DNA of 7,179 nt, taken from contig JAPLZG010000118.1 of assembly GCA_026395155.1 (NCBI GenBank), positions 1-7,179 of the forward strand, in the 5' to 3' direction. The stretch comes from Candidatus Tayloriibacteriota bacterium (lineage in GTDB: Bacteria; Patescibacteriota; Minisyncoccia; Phycocordibacterales; GWA1-40-21). The position numbers and the translations under genes are program-made. The notes under the pieces were generated by a model. That model was not told the DNA's origin. It made no database searches and saw only the letters and a list, made by a program, of their open reading frames with translations. How positions within the stretch are numbered: position 1 is the first letter of the stretch; each line of letters opens with the position of its first letter. Below, piece by piece: positions 1 through 6,248 of this stretch.

Positions 1-11
1 ATATTCAACAT
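1..11 (-). CDS. possible 5' end of a further downstream gene, cut by window edge
   Basis: An ATG lies four bases after the metG stop codon on the same strand and stays open to the window edge. It encodes only Met-Leu-Asn plus two bases. The tight spacing fits the packing of the other genes here, but three codons cannot identify a product. In many bacteria metG is followed by a tatD-type nuclease gene; nothing here proves or excludes that. Confidence 0.25.
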
Positions 12-15
12 TCTG

Positions 16-1491
16 TTATTCAATCCTCAAAAAGAGTGGTTTATCTGGAACTTTATTTGTCTTAACAAGTTCAATAATTTTCTTTGAAGTCTCCGGCATT
101 ATTGGATCTAACATTTCACCAATAACAAATAATTCTTTTACAAGAGTTTCGATTATCTCTATTCCCTTTTCTTTATCAGTCTTTACCAATTTAAATGGTT
201 GTTCTGCCTGAATCATTTTATCAAGTTCAGCAACCTTCTGCCAAATCATATCCGTAGCTTTTTGAACTTCGAATTTTTCTAACAAATCAAAAAATTCCTG
301 TGGAATTGATTTTTCAGAAATTTCTACAGGTTTTTCCAAATTTGTTACAGCCATCTTCATTATTCTACTCACAAGATTACCCAAACCGTTTGCAAGGTTG
401 GCATTGTATGATTCTTTAAATAATTCTTTTGTGCAAGGAGTATCTTCAAAAGGACTTACTTCTCGAAGAACGTAATAACGCAAAGCATCTGTGCCAGCTT
501 GTGGTGAGTTTATCGAACCATACTCTTTTACAATCTCAACTGGATCAACAATATTTCCAATAGATTTACTCATTTTTATTCCTCCCGCACCAGTAACAAA
601 ACCATCTATAACAATAGTTTTAGAATTTGGAAGACCACATGCCATAAGCATTGCTTGCCACATTGCAGACTGCTGTCTTAAATTGTCCTTTCCACAATAC
701 TGAACCATCCCTCCAGTTTCAACTTGCCATTTATTAAATTTCTCTAAATCATCAGGCCAACCGATAGCAGAAACATAATTTACAAGAGCATCAAACCATA
801 CATACATTATATGATCACTGTCATTTGGCACTTCTATCCCCCACGGCATTTTAGTCTTTAATCTTGAAATACTAAAATCCTGTAAACCTCTTTCTACAAA
901 AGCTTTTATTTCATTGAATCTAAAATTTGGAATAACAAAATCTGAATTATCTTTATAAAATTTTAAAAGTTTTTCGCCAAAAGAAGAAAATTTAAAAAAA
1001 TAATTTTCTTCGTTACGAATCTCAAGAACAAAACTTGGATGATCTGGACACTTACCTTCAACGAGATCAGAGTCAGTCTTTTCAAGTTCACATCCAACAC
1101 AATATTTTATTTCGTAATTCTTTTTGTATATATAACCATTTTTGTCACACACTTTCCAAAACTCTTGTGCAGACTTTATATGGTGTTCGTCTGTTGTCCT
1201 GATAAAATTTACATCATCACTAATTCCAAGAACCTTTAATATATCTTTAAATTTATCAGCATAAAAATCTACGTATTCTTGAACATCCCTATTCTCTTTT
1301 TGAGCTATTTGATAAATTTTCTGACCATGCTCATCTGTACCAGTATTAAAAAATACATCATATCCAGTAAGTTTTTTGTATCGAGCGATAACATCTGCTC
1401 TAACAAATTCTAAAGCATGGCCCATATGAGGGTTTGAATTCACATACGGAAGAGTAGTTGTAATATAAAACTTTTTTAAATTATCTGTCAT
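16..1491 (-). CDS. metG: methionyl-tRNA synthetase (MetRS), short form
   Basis: Cytoplasmic class I aminoacyl-tRNA synthetase that charges tRNA-Met with methionine using ATP. The 491-residue protein shows the HIGH-type motif HMGH (22-25), GTDEHG (51-56), a single zinc-knuckle set C131-x2-C134-x13-C148-x2-H151, YVWFDALVNY (230-239) and KMSKS (306-310). A helical anticodon-binding region follows (about 360-480). There is no C-terminal EMAPII-like tRNA-binding domain, so this is the short form. One oddity lies ahead of KMSKS: the usual GKD-x3-FH-x4-WPAM stretch reads GKDNLRQQSAMWQAM (267-281), so the conserved Phe-His pair is Gln-Gln and the Pro is Gln. I recall this variant from Parcubacteria-like MetRS, and the catalytic motifs are intact. 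The ATG start fits the family N-terminus (FYITTTLPYVNSNPHMGH) and lies 15 bases after the AI-2E stop, with no convincing Shine-Dalgarno sequence. It is the last complete gene of the minus-strand run. Confidence 0.97.
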   Translation of the reverse strand: MTDNLKKFYITTTLPYVNSNPHMGHALEFVRADVIARYKKLTGYDVFFNTGTDEHGQKIYQIAQKENRDVQEYVDFYADKFKDILKVLGISDDVNFIRTTDEHHIKSAQEFWKVCDKNGYIYKKNYEIKYCVGCELEKTDSDLVEGKCPDHPSFVLEIRNEENYFFKFSSFGEKLLKFYKDNSDFVIPNFRFNEIKAFVERGLQDFSISRLKTKMPWGIEVPNDSDHIMYVWFDALVNYVSAIGWPDDLEKFNKWQVETGGMVQYCGKDNLRQQSAMWQAMLMACGLPNSKTIVIDGFVTGAGGIKMSKSIGNIVDPVEIVKEYGSINSPQAGTDALRYYVLREVSPFEDTPCTKELFKESYNANLANGLGNLVSRIMKMAVTNLEKPVEISEKSIPQEFFDLLEKFEVQKATDMIWQKVAELDKMIQAEQPFKLVKTDKEKGIEIIETLVKELFVIGEMLDPIMPETSKKIIELVKTNKVPDKPLFLRIE

Positions 1492-1506
1492 CTCGGTTTT
1501 AAAATT

Positions 1507-2652
1507 TTAATTTGCTGTTTCCTGATTTTTTTGTAAAAAGACAATTTTCTTTTTTTCAATATCCTCAACAAATTCCATAAGTGCGGAAACAACCGGAACC
1601 GCAAGGACTATACCCAAAAAACCAGCGAGCTTAGCACCTATAATAAGCGCAAGGATGACAATAATAGGAGAAACACCAACGACTTTCTTTACAACTAAAG
1701 GATAAATTAAATGGTTTTCAAATTGCTGAATAATCACATAAAGACCGACAACAAGAAGAGTTGACGTTATTCCACCGTCCAAAAAAGCAGAAAGAATAGC
1801 AGGTATAGCTGAAATTACTGGTCCAAATACTGGTATAACTTCAAGTAAACCAGCAAAAACAGCCAGAAGAAGAGCATTTTTTATTCCCAAAATCATTAAT
1901 CCCAAATAAACCAAGACGGCTACAATAATTGCAAGCAAAAGCTGTCCTTGCATCCAATGTCCTATTTTCTTTTGTGATCTTTTCCACAAATCTATAACGT
2001 ATTTTTCATGTCTGATAGGAGTAATAATACCCAAGAATTTTCCCACACCATCTTCTTGAACAGTTAGATAAAAAGAAAGTACAATTATTAATATAAAAGA
2101 TAAGAGGCCACCGAATACTGTGCTTACTATATTAAGAAACCCTCCTGTAACATTACTAGTAATTTCCTGAATATTTTTAACCAAATCAGATATCCCTGAA
2201 GTGTTATTTAATGAGGAATCTTTTACAAACTGAGCTGAATTATTTATTCCATCTGATAGACCCTGAACAACTTTCTGTGATTCAGTAACTTTTCCACTAT
2301 CAATATTAAGAGGATTCCAAAGAGTTGCTGAGTCTAAGTATTTTGGTAATTTATTTAAAAAGTCTGAAGTTTCATTTAAGACTGAAGGGACAAAAAAGAA
2401 AATTAGGCCGGCAAATATTCCAAAAAATCCAACGAAGGAAATAATAGCAGCAGGAAGTCTACTAATTTTATACTTATTAAACCAAACAATTATCGGCTCA
2501 ATGCCTGAAGCTAATATAATAGCAACCAAAACAACTAAAACTAAATCTTTAATAACAAACAAGAACCAAAAAAGTAAAATAATAAAAAACCCTTTCAGGA
2601 ATGACCCGGGAGTAATATTAACCGTAAATTTACTATGATTTTCGTTTCCCAT
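1507..2652 (-). CDS. AI-2E family transporter (PerM/YdiK-type membrane protein)
   Basis: Polytopic inner-membrane protein of the AI-2E (formerly UPF0118/PerM) family. Characterised members export autoinducer-2 or act in ion/proton antiport; the substrate here is unknown. Counting from the ATG at 2652 (381 aa), hydrophobic segments lie at about 20-50, 66-90, 170-197, 236-256, 260-290, 296-310 and 326-360. The family signatures are LLEVIPVFGPVISAIPA (269-285), ENHLIYPLVVKKVVGVSP (312-329) and a final hydrophobic hairpin rich in Gly and Pro (GFLGIVLAVPVVSAL). A soluble loop of about 75 residues (94-168) follows the second membrane hairpin, as is usual. A TTG four codons upstream (2664) could also start the gene; the ATG is preferred because no ribosome-binding site favours TTG. 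The gene sits between the pilX-like gene and metG, all in one direction. Nothing in the sequence ties it to pili, so co-location may only be operon packing. Confidence 0.93.
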   Translation of the reverse strand: MGNENHSKFTVNITPGSFLKGFFIILLFWFLFVIKDLVLVVLVAIILASGIEPIIVWFNKYKISRLPAAIISFVGFFGIFAGLIFFFVPSVLNETSDFLNKLPKYLDSATLWNPLNIDSGKVTESQKVVQGLSDGINNSAQFVKDSSLNNTSGISDLVKNIQEITSNVTGGFLNIVSTVFGGLLSFILIIVLSFYLTVQEDGVGKFLGIITPIRHEKYVIDLWKRSQKKIGHWMQGQLLLAIIVAVLVYLGLMILGIKNALLLAVFAGLLEVIPVFGPVISAIPAILSAFLDGGITSTLLVVGLYVIIQQFENHLIYPLVVKKVVGVSPIIVILALIIGAKLAGFLGIVLAVPVVSALMEFVEDIEKKKIVFLQKNQETAN

Positions 2653-2665
2653 TGATTTAATCAAT
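2651..2665. repeat. perfect 7-1-7 palindrome at the AI-2E start codon
   Basis: The arms ATTGATT and AATCAAT flank a single central base, and the ATG of the AI-2E gene overlaps one end. The one-base loop makes it a poor RNA hairpin, so if it means anything it would be a protein-binding half-site pair. In DNA this AT-rich a chance palindrome is quite possible. Confidence 0.4.
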
Positions 2666-2677
2666 ATTAATACTCGA

Positions 2678-2706
2678 ATGATAACACCGAAAATGATTAT
2701 TGAAAA
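2678..2706 (-). promoter_or_regulatory. weak promoter candidate for AI-2E and metG
   Basis: On the minus strand a -35-like TTTTCA (2706-2701; four of six consensus bases) is followed after exactly 17 bases by a -10-like TATCAT (2683-2678; five of six). This lies in the 57 bases between the pilX-like stop and the AI-2E ATG and would give a leader of about 20 bases. AT-rich DNA yields such matches by chance, so this is only a candidate for an internal promoter. Confidence 0.25.
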
Positions 2707-2709
2707 GCC

Positions 2710-4506
2710 TCACTGCTCTAATTGTCGCCAACTTTCAATATTAAAACCTCCTGAAGGACCACTGGAAAAATTTATATTAGCGATACCACTTTGATAATTA
2801 ATGACGGTCTCACCAGACATTGTTATCATATTTGCTGTTGCCGAATTTGCATTTGCACTTCCTGAAAAATTTATAGTCCCTTTTTGAGCATTTAATATTA
2901 CTGAACCACCTGAACCAGACATATCAATCGCCGGCATACTAGAACAAGATCCTACTGGACATGTACTGTTACTAATTATTGTAATATAACTACCACTTTG
3001 TCCTGAACCTTTTGCTTTTGCACTTCTACCAATTACAACTCTACCATCGACGATAATAACCCCGCTATTTGTTCCGTAAGAAGAAGACAGCTTTACTATT
3101 CCGGAACCATCAATAATCAAATCTCCTGTTATATAAAGCGTCCCAGTTACTGTTAATATAACACTCCCCCCAATATGCATATTACCAACAATTTTCTGTG
3201 GTCCAAGTGATACTGGAGTTGAATTCGTTCTATTATAATCACCTGTGGTTGATCCTCCTAATATTGCCTCATCTTTCCATGCGGTAATATTTCCATCTGA
3301 TATTGGATAAGATGCCGGTGCTGGATCTGAATAAGATTGATCACATGACTTATTATTATAAAGTTCACTTTGACATCGTATCGGCCCGCTCGATTCAACA
3401 TAAGAGACATTGTGTGCCCAAACTATATCACTTGCTATAGTACCAACATTTACTTGATTATATCGACTTTCACCTTTTATCATTCCAAAAATTCCACCCA
3501 AATATATTCTAAAATATGTATCATATCCGGTATTAGTCCAACTCCCTCCAAGAGATCCTGTTTTCGAAGTTCCAGAGATATAACTTGAATCTAGATTTGC
3601 ACCAATAATATATTTTTTACTTGTATTTCCTGTAGACCCATCGAGAACAATCCAATATGTTGTACCGACAACAAGATTTGGATTTGGTGATAAAGATACA
3701 TCAACCCAATCATAATTTGTTGTTACAAGAGAAGAATTTAATGTTGCAGATGAAATAATATCATTGGCATTTGAACTTGGTGACACGTTATTATTTTTTA
3801 TAATTTTTACCGTAATATCTGATGGACTGCCAACTTTCTTCATATATAAAGAAATTTGTGTTAACGCGGATGTTGATGAAACCTTAAAACTTTGGGCAAT
3901 GTCTTGAGTTGAAGCTATATTTCCAAATATGATCGAATTTGATGGAGATTCTGGAGTATCATTTGATTGATCTGCTATCATATTTGGACTATTTGAAACA
4001 ATTGCCGAACCGTTAATATAACAACTAGAGCAACCGATAATCGGACCGCCAGAAAAAACATTACCAACAATTCCAGAACTTCCTGTCATAGTAAATCCAC
4101 CCTGTCCGACCTGAATACCATAATTAAAAGAAATTCCTTCACCTTCTTTTATTTTTGTTTCAATCTTTTTCGTATAACCATTTCTATCTGATTCTGTGAT
4201 AAGGACTTTACCATCTAAAGTAGGTGTTATTGAAGTATCCACATCAAAACCATTAAGTACCAAATTTTCACTAGAACCAACTGTCATATTATTTTTTATT
4301 CTGAAAATAACATCCTCGATACCAGATTCAGAAACATAATAACTTTCCTTTGATTTCCAAATATCAGACGCCAAATTAAATTGTTTAATTATTGGATTTA
4401 TAAGACCTAGAGAAATAATAAGAGCAAAAGACATAAAAAATACAATGACAACAAGCATTACTTGCCCTTTCTTTAGAGATATTCTTTTTTTAGGCGTAGC
4501 GATCAT
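2710..4506 (-). CDS. PilX-like pilus-associated surface protein with inserted beta-sandwich domain
   Basis: Large predicted extracellular protein, probably a minor pilin or pilus-tip component; exact function unknown. Numbering is from the ATG at 4506 (598 aa). A basic leader ends in KKG (12-14), followed by a hydrophobic helix (about 15-38) and the amphipathic stretch SYYVSESGIEDVIFRIKNN, the layout of PilX/GspK N-termini. Position +5 after the presumed cleavage is Val, not Glu, as in GspK-type pseudopilins. Residues about 190-338 form a beta-rich module (QSFKVSST, TTYWIVLDG, YFRIYLGG) resembling jelly-roll surface domains. Residues about 400-598 are Gly/Ser/Ile/Val-rich repeats suggesting a beta-helix, opening with ISDGNITAWKDEA and closing with FSSGPSGGFNIESWRQ, an arrangement I recall from many Patescibacteria pilus loci. 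Six cysteines occur in three close pairs. A GTG at 4542 gives 12 more residues, but it lies inside a stem-loop with a TAG two codons before it. The ATG has GGAAACGGG directly ahead. The gene ends in TGA. Confidence 0.85.
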   Translation of the reverse strand: MIATPKKRISLKKGQVMLVVIVFFMSFALIISLGLINPIIKQFNLASDIWKSKESYYVSESGIEDVIFRIKNNMTVGSSENLVLNGFDVDTSITPTLDGKVLITESDRNGYTKKIETKIKEGEGISFNYGIQVGQGGFTMTGSSGIVGNVFSGGPIIGCSSCYINGSAIVSNSPNMIADQSNDTPESPSNSIIFGNIASTQDIAQSFKVSSTSALTQISLYMKKVGSPSDITVKIIKNNNVSPSSNANDIISSATLNSSLVTTNYDWVDVSLSPNPNLVVGTTYWIVLDGSTGNTSKKYIIGANLDSSYISGTSKTGSLGGSWTNTGYDTYFRIYLGGIFGMIKGESRYNQVNVGTIASDIVWAHNVSYVESSGPIRCQSELYNNKSCDQSYSDPAPASYPISDGNITAWKDEAILGGSTTGDYNRTNSTPVSLGPQKIVGNMHIGGSVILTVTGTLYITGDLIIDGSGIVKLSSSYGTNSGVIIVDGRVVIGRSAKAKGSGQSGSYITIISNSTCPVGSCSSMPAIDMSGSGGSVILNAQKGTINFSGSANANSATANMITMSGETVINYQSGIANINFSSGPSGGFNIESWRQLEQ

Positions 4507-4514
4507 CCCGTTTC

Positions 4515-4551
4515 CGATAGGAAATGCCGGTACAACTGGCACTTGCTATCG
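4515..4551 (-). promoter_or_regulatory. GC-rich stem-loop just upstream of the pilX-like start
   Basis: Read on the minus strand, CGATAG (4551-4546) pairs with CTATCG (4520-4515). After one C-C mismatch come two A-U pairs and one G-U wobble, then TGCC (4541-4538) pairs with GGCA (4528-4525), closing a nine-base loop (4537-4529). This makes 13 pairs with one mismatch. It ends 8 bases before the ATG at 4506, next to the only Shine-Dalgarno-like stretch in this run. About half the bases are G or C in a strongly AT-rich intergenic region. There is no T-tract after it, so it is not an intrinsic terminator. It could be a translational control hairpin or the remnant of a small palindromic element. 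Confidence 0.55.
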
Positions 4552-4565
4552 TATTTTGTTAATTA

Positions 4566-4596
4566 TTTATAATGTTTAATATTATCATATTTGCAA
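4566..4596 (-). promoter_or_regulatory. weak promoter candidate for the pilX-like gene
   Basis: TTGCAA (4596-4591) and TATAAA (4571-4566) on the minus strand resemble -35 and -10 boxes, but with a long 19-base spacer. The 88-base gap after the pilW-like gene is one of only two larger gaps in the pilus run, the other being the 85 bases that hold the small ORF. A start at about 4559 would place the stem-loop at 4515-4551 inside a 5' leader of about 50 bases. Both box matches are modest. Confidence 0.2.
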
Positions 4597-4630
4597 TCCG
4601 TTTCCGTTTTCATCTCTAATGGGATAAATT

Positions 4631-5212
4631 TTAATAAGAACCCCTTAACACCACCGTCGAATAAAAATTTTCATTTCTAACAAAATCATTATTTGAACTA
4701 CTCAAAACTAATTCAATTTTTACTGCTTTAGATTTAAGCGTATCAATTGGTTTAAAAGTCATACTCAAAACTTTGACATCTTTTTGTGTTAAGGATCCTC
4801 CGGTAGAAGTAGCCACTCCACCGACATCTTCTTTGAGAGTCTGATTTTCTAAATAAAATTTAATAGTCTTTATACTCCCATTTTGATCTAAAGTATTTAA
4901 AAATAATTTTCCATTTGAAGAACTAAAGACACTTTGATTATAATCGATACTTTTGGCATTTCTTATTTCTCTTGTTATTTCTTCCAAACCAGATATTGCA
5001 GAGTTTTTAATATTATTTTCTATAGAAGAAAATCTGTTTGATTTTGTTATTGAAATAATTATATTTATTAAGGCGATCATAATAATTACCATAATCGATA
5101 TATAAACAATCATTTCAACTAATGCAAACCCAGACACTAAATTTGCTTTCGTTCTTTTGGAACAATTAAAATATTTTGGGGTATTTTTTTTTAAGCTAGC
5201 TATTATAGACAT
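4631..5212 (-). CDS. PilW/GspJ-like prepilin
   Basis: Minor type IV (pseudo)pilin precursor of 193 residues, expected to be cleaved and N-methylated by the prepilin peptidase and built into the pilus. The cleavage site is SG|FALVEMIVYISIMVII: Gly28 at -1, Phe29 at +1, Glu33 at +5, then a hydrophobic helix to about residue 50. The soluble part begins with a helical stretch (ENNIKNSAISGLEEITREIRNAKSI), typical of PilW/GspJ-like proteins, and continues as beta-rich sequence (SNGKLFLNTLDQNG, IKFYLENQTLKED). The leader is long (28 residues) with a basic KRTK cluster; no later start would leave a charged leader, so the ATG at 5212 is kept. Codons 7-10 contain a run of nine A (5192-5184 on the coding strand), the longest homopolymer noticed in the window and a possible slippage site. 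The start has no Shine-Dalgarno sequence and overlaps the possible small ORF upstream by 10 bases. PilW versus GspJ cannot be separated by eye. Confidence 0.85.
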   Translation of the reverse strand: MSIIASLKKNTPKYFNCSKRTKANLVSGFALVEMIVYISIMVIIMIALINIIISITKSNRFSSIENNIKNSAISGLEEITREIRNAKSIDYNQSVFSSSNGKLFLNTLDQNGSIKTIKFYLENQTLKEDVGGVATSTGGSLTQKDVKVLSMTFKPIDTLKSKAVKIELVLSSSNNDFVRNENFYSTVVLRGSY

Positions 5213-5295
5213 AAAATTATGGCTTTATTTCTAATTTCTAAAAGCAAAATTAGTGTGTGGGCAAAACCTTTTTGTCTTTTTATTATCTTTTTCAT
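5203..5295 (-). CDS. possible 30-residue small ORF with prepilin-like N-terminus
   Basis: The 85 bases between the PilV-like and PilW-like genes are not empty. An ATG two bases after the PilV-like stop opens a frame of 30 codons ending in TAA, overlapping the start of the next gene by 10 bases. Its first residues, MKKIIKRQKGFAHTLILLL, look like a basic prepilin leader with a KGF processing site and a short hydrophobic stretch. KGFAH-type openings are common in Patescibacteria surface proteins as I recall them. The hydrophobic part is broken by LEIRNKA and there is no Glu at +5. It could be a tiny translated peptide that couples translation of the two pilin genes, a decayed minor pilin gene, or chance. 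Tight spacing on both sides favours translation. Confidence 0.4.
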   Translation of the reverse strand: MKKIIKRQKGFAHTLILLLEIRNKAIILCL

Positions 5296-5297
5296 AA

Positions 5298-5786
5298 TTA
5301 ATCAGAAATTATATTTGATATATAAAATGACATAGATTTAGTTGTAGTACTTCCCTTATCCTGCCAAGAGATATAAACATCTACCAATTTTGTATATAAA
5401 TCTACTGTGCCACCGCTTAAAACTATTTTTCCATTTGCATCCCTTGCAACTTCATATAAAATGAATTTTCTAACATATGAATCAACTGAAATTGGAGAAG
5501 TGGTAGCCTGCCATGTACTTGAAGCAGTATTAAAATATAAATAATAATCTGTATTATTCAAAAGTGAAGATATATCTGACCAATTAGTATCCCTAATAAC
5601 CCTAATAGCTTCTACTCCCTCTTCAGCAAGATAAGTTGCTTTAGTTAATTTAATATTTCTTGAACTATTAGAGATATAGAAATTATTAACAGTGATAAGT
5701 ACTCCCAAAACTACTGAAAATATAAAAACAGCAACTAGAATTTCTACAAGACCCATCCCTCTTTTATATTTTAAACTTTTTATCAT
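5298..5786 (-). CDS. PilV-like minor prepilin
   Basis: Type IV (pseudo)pilin precursor of 162 residues. The short basic leader MIKSLKYKRG is followed by the cleavage site RG|MGLVEILVAVFIFSVVLGVLI, with Gly10 at -1, Met11 at +1 and Glu15 at +5, then one hydrophobic helix (about 11-33). The next stretch, ATYLAEEGVEAIRVIRDTNW (51-70), matches the pattern of PilV/GspI-type proteins, where a helix ends in A-EEG-EA-R-IRD-NW. The rest is a beta-rich soluble domain ending FYISNIISD. Its ATG overlaps the stop of the GspH-like gene as ATGA, so it is probably translated by re-initiation. There is no Shine-Dalgarno sequence. It is expected to be inserted in the inner membrane and assembled on the PilC platform. 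The PilV label is by pattern; GspI-like would be an equal description. Confidence 0.87.
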   Translation of the reverse strand: MIKSLKYKRGMGLVEILVAVFIFSVVLGVLITVNNFYISNSSRNIKLTKATYLAEEGVEAIRVIRDTNWSDISSLLNNTDYYLYFNTASSTWQATTSPISVDSYVRKFILYEVARDANGKIVLSGGTVDLYTKLVDVYISWQDKGSTTTKSMSFYISNIISD

Positions 5787-6247
5787 TGTTTTTCTACCAA
5801 ACCAGTTGTATATATATTTATTATATTACTATCGTCCTGATCATTTAATATTGATATTTTAATCGATCCATTATTGTCAGTCTTACCTGTGATTTTTTTA
5901 AAAATCACGTCGCTTCCTCCAGATATTAATATATCTGAAATAATTAAATTATTATTTAAAATATACTTTTTATTACTCGCATTATTTTCAACATAGCTTT
6001 CCTTAAAAAAAGTTGCTGAATTTGTATCAAAATGGACTCCATAATCTATAAATTCTTTTGATGACATCGCCGAATATCTTGCTTCATCTAAAAATGACAA
6101 TATATTTAATGTGCCTTTATCAAGAACTTGGGCCTTATTTATATTATTAAATGAAAAAGTGATGATGCTAACAATCAATCCAATAATTACAAATACTATT
6201 ATAAGTTCAATAAGAGTGAACGCTTTTTTAAATTTTTTTCTCCCCAT
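5783..6247 (-). CDS. GspH/FimT-like prepilin
   Basis: Type IV (pseudo)pilin precursor of 154 residues. The leader MGRKKFKKA is followed by FTLIELIIVFVIIGLIVSI, the canonical class III signal with Phe10 at +1 and Glu14 at +5. Residue -1 is Ala9 rather than the usual Gly; prepilin peptidases are known to tolerate Ala at this site in some pilins, so processing is still expected. After the helix, LNILSFLDEARYSAMSSKEFIDYGVHFD resembles the helix-to-sheet junction of GspH/FimT proteins (AR-A...YGV-F). The C-terminus (INIYTTGLVEKQ) also fits the family's closing I-V-TG-V strand. The ATG lies one base after the pilC stop and the TGA overlaps the next start, so it sits inside a tightly coupled operon. 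No Shine-Dalgarno sequence is visible. It could be the major pilin by position, but its GspH-like body suggests a minor one. Confidence 0.87.
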   Translation of the reverse strand: MGRKKFKKAFTLIELIIVFVIIGLIVSIITFSFNNINKAQVLDKGTLNILSFLDEARYSAMSSKEFIDYGVHFDTNSATFFKESYVENNASNKKYILNNNLIISDILISGGSDVIFKKITGKTDNNGSIKISILNDQDDSNIINIYTTGLVEKQ

Positions 6248-6248
6248 T

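Noticed and set aside
491..703. Plus-strand open frame opposite metG
   Set aside because: It lies wholly within metG, whose motifs are unambiguous. No recognisable protein features.
1039..1239. Plus-strand open frame with hydrophobic content opposite metG
   Set aside because: Shadow of metG; the hydrophobicity comes from complementing Lys/Glu-rich codons.
2710..2712. Alternative genetic code with UGA read as glycine (code 25), because the frame is open after this TGA
   Set aside because: No in-frame TGA occurs inside any recognised gene, conserved glycines use GGN codons, the GspH-like TGA is followed at once by TAA, and the pilX-like protein ends at its expected family C-terminus.
3370..3588. 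Plus-strand open frame opposite the pilX-like gene
   Set aside because: Lies inside the larger, better-supported gene and has no domain pattern or start signal.
4508..4606. Nine-base direct repeat CGGAAACGG (4516-4508 and 4606-4598) flanking the leader of the pilX-like gene, considered as target-site duplication
   Set aside because: Too short and itself internally repetitive, no element with terminal repeats lies exactly between the copies, and similar GTTTCC strings occur elsewhere in the window.
4583..4618. Short ATG frame in the pilW-pilX gap
   Set aside because: Only 16 codons, no membrane or leader pattern, no spacing logic and no coupling to the next start.
5889..5908. Perfect 9-base inverted repeat (GTGATTTTT / AAAAATCAC) with a 2-base centre inside the GspH-like gene
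   Set aside because: It lies inside a well-supported coding region, is almost all A/T, has too short a loop and no role suited to a terminator. Probably chance from Lys/Ile/Phe codons.
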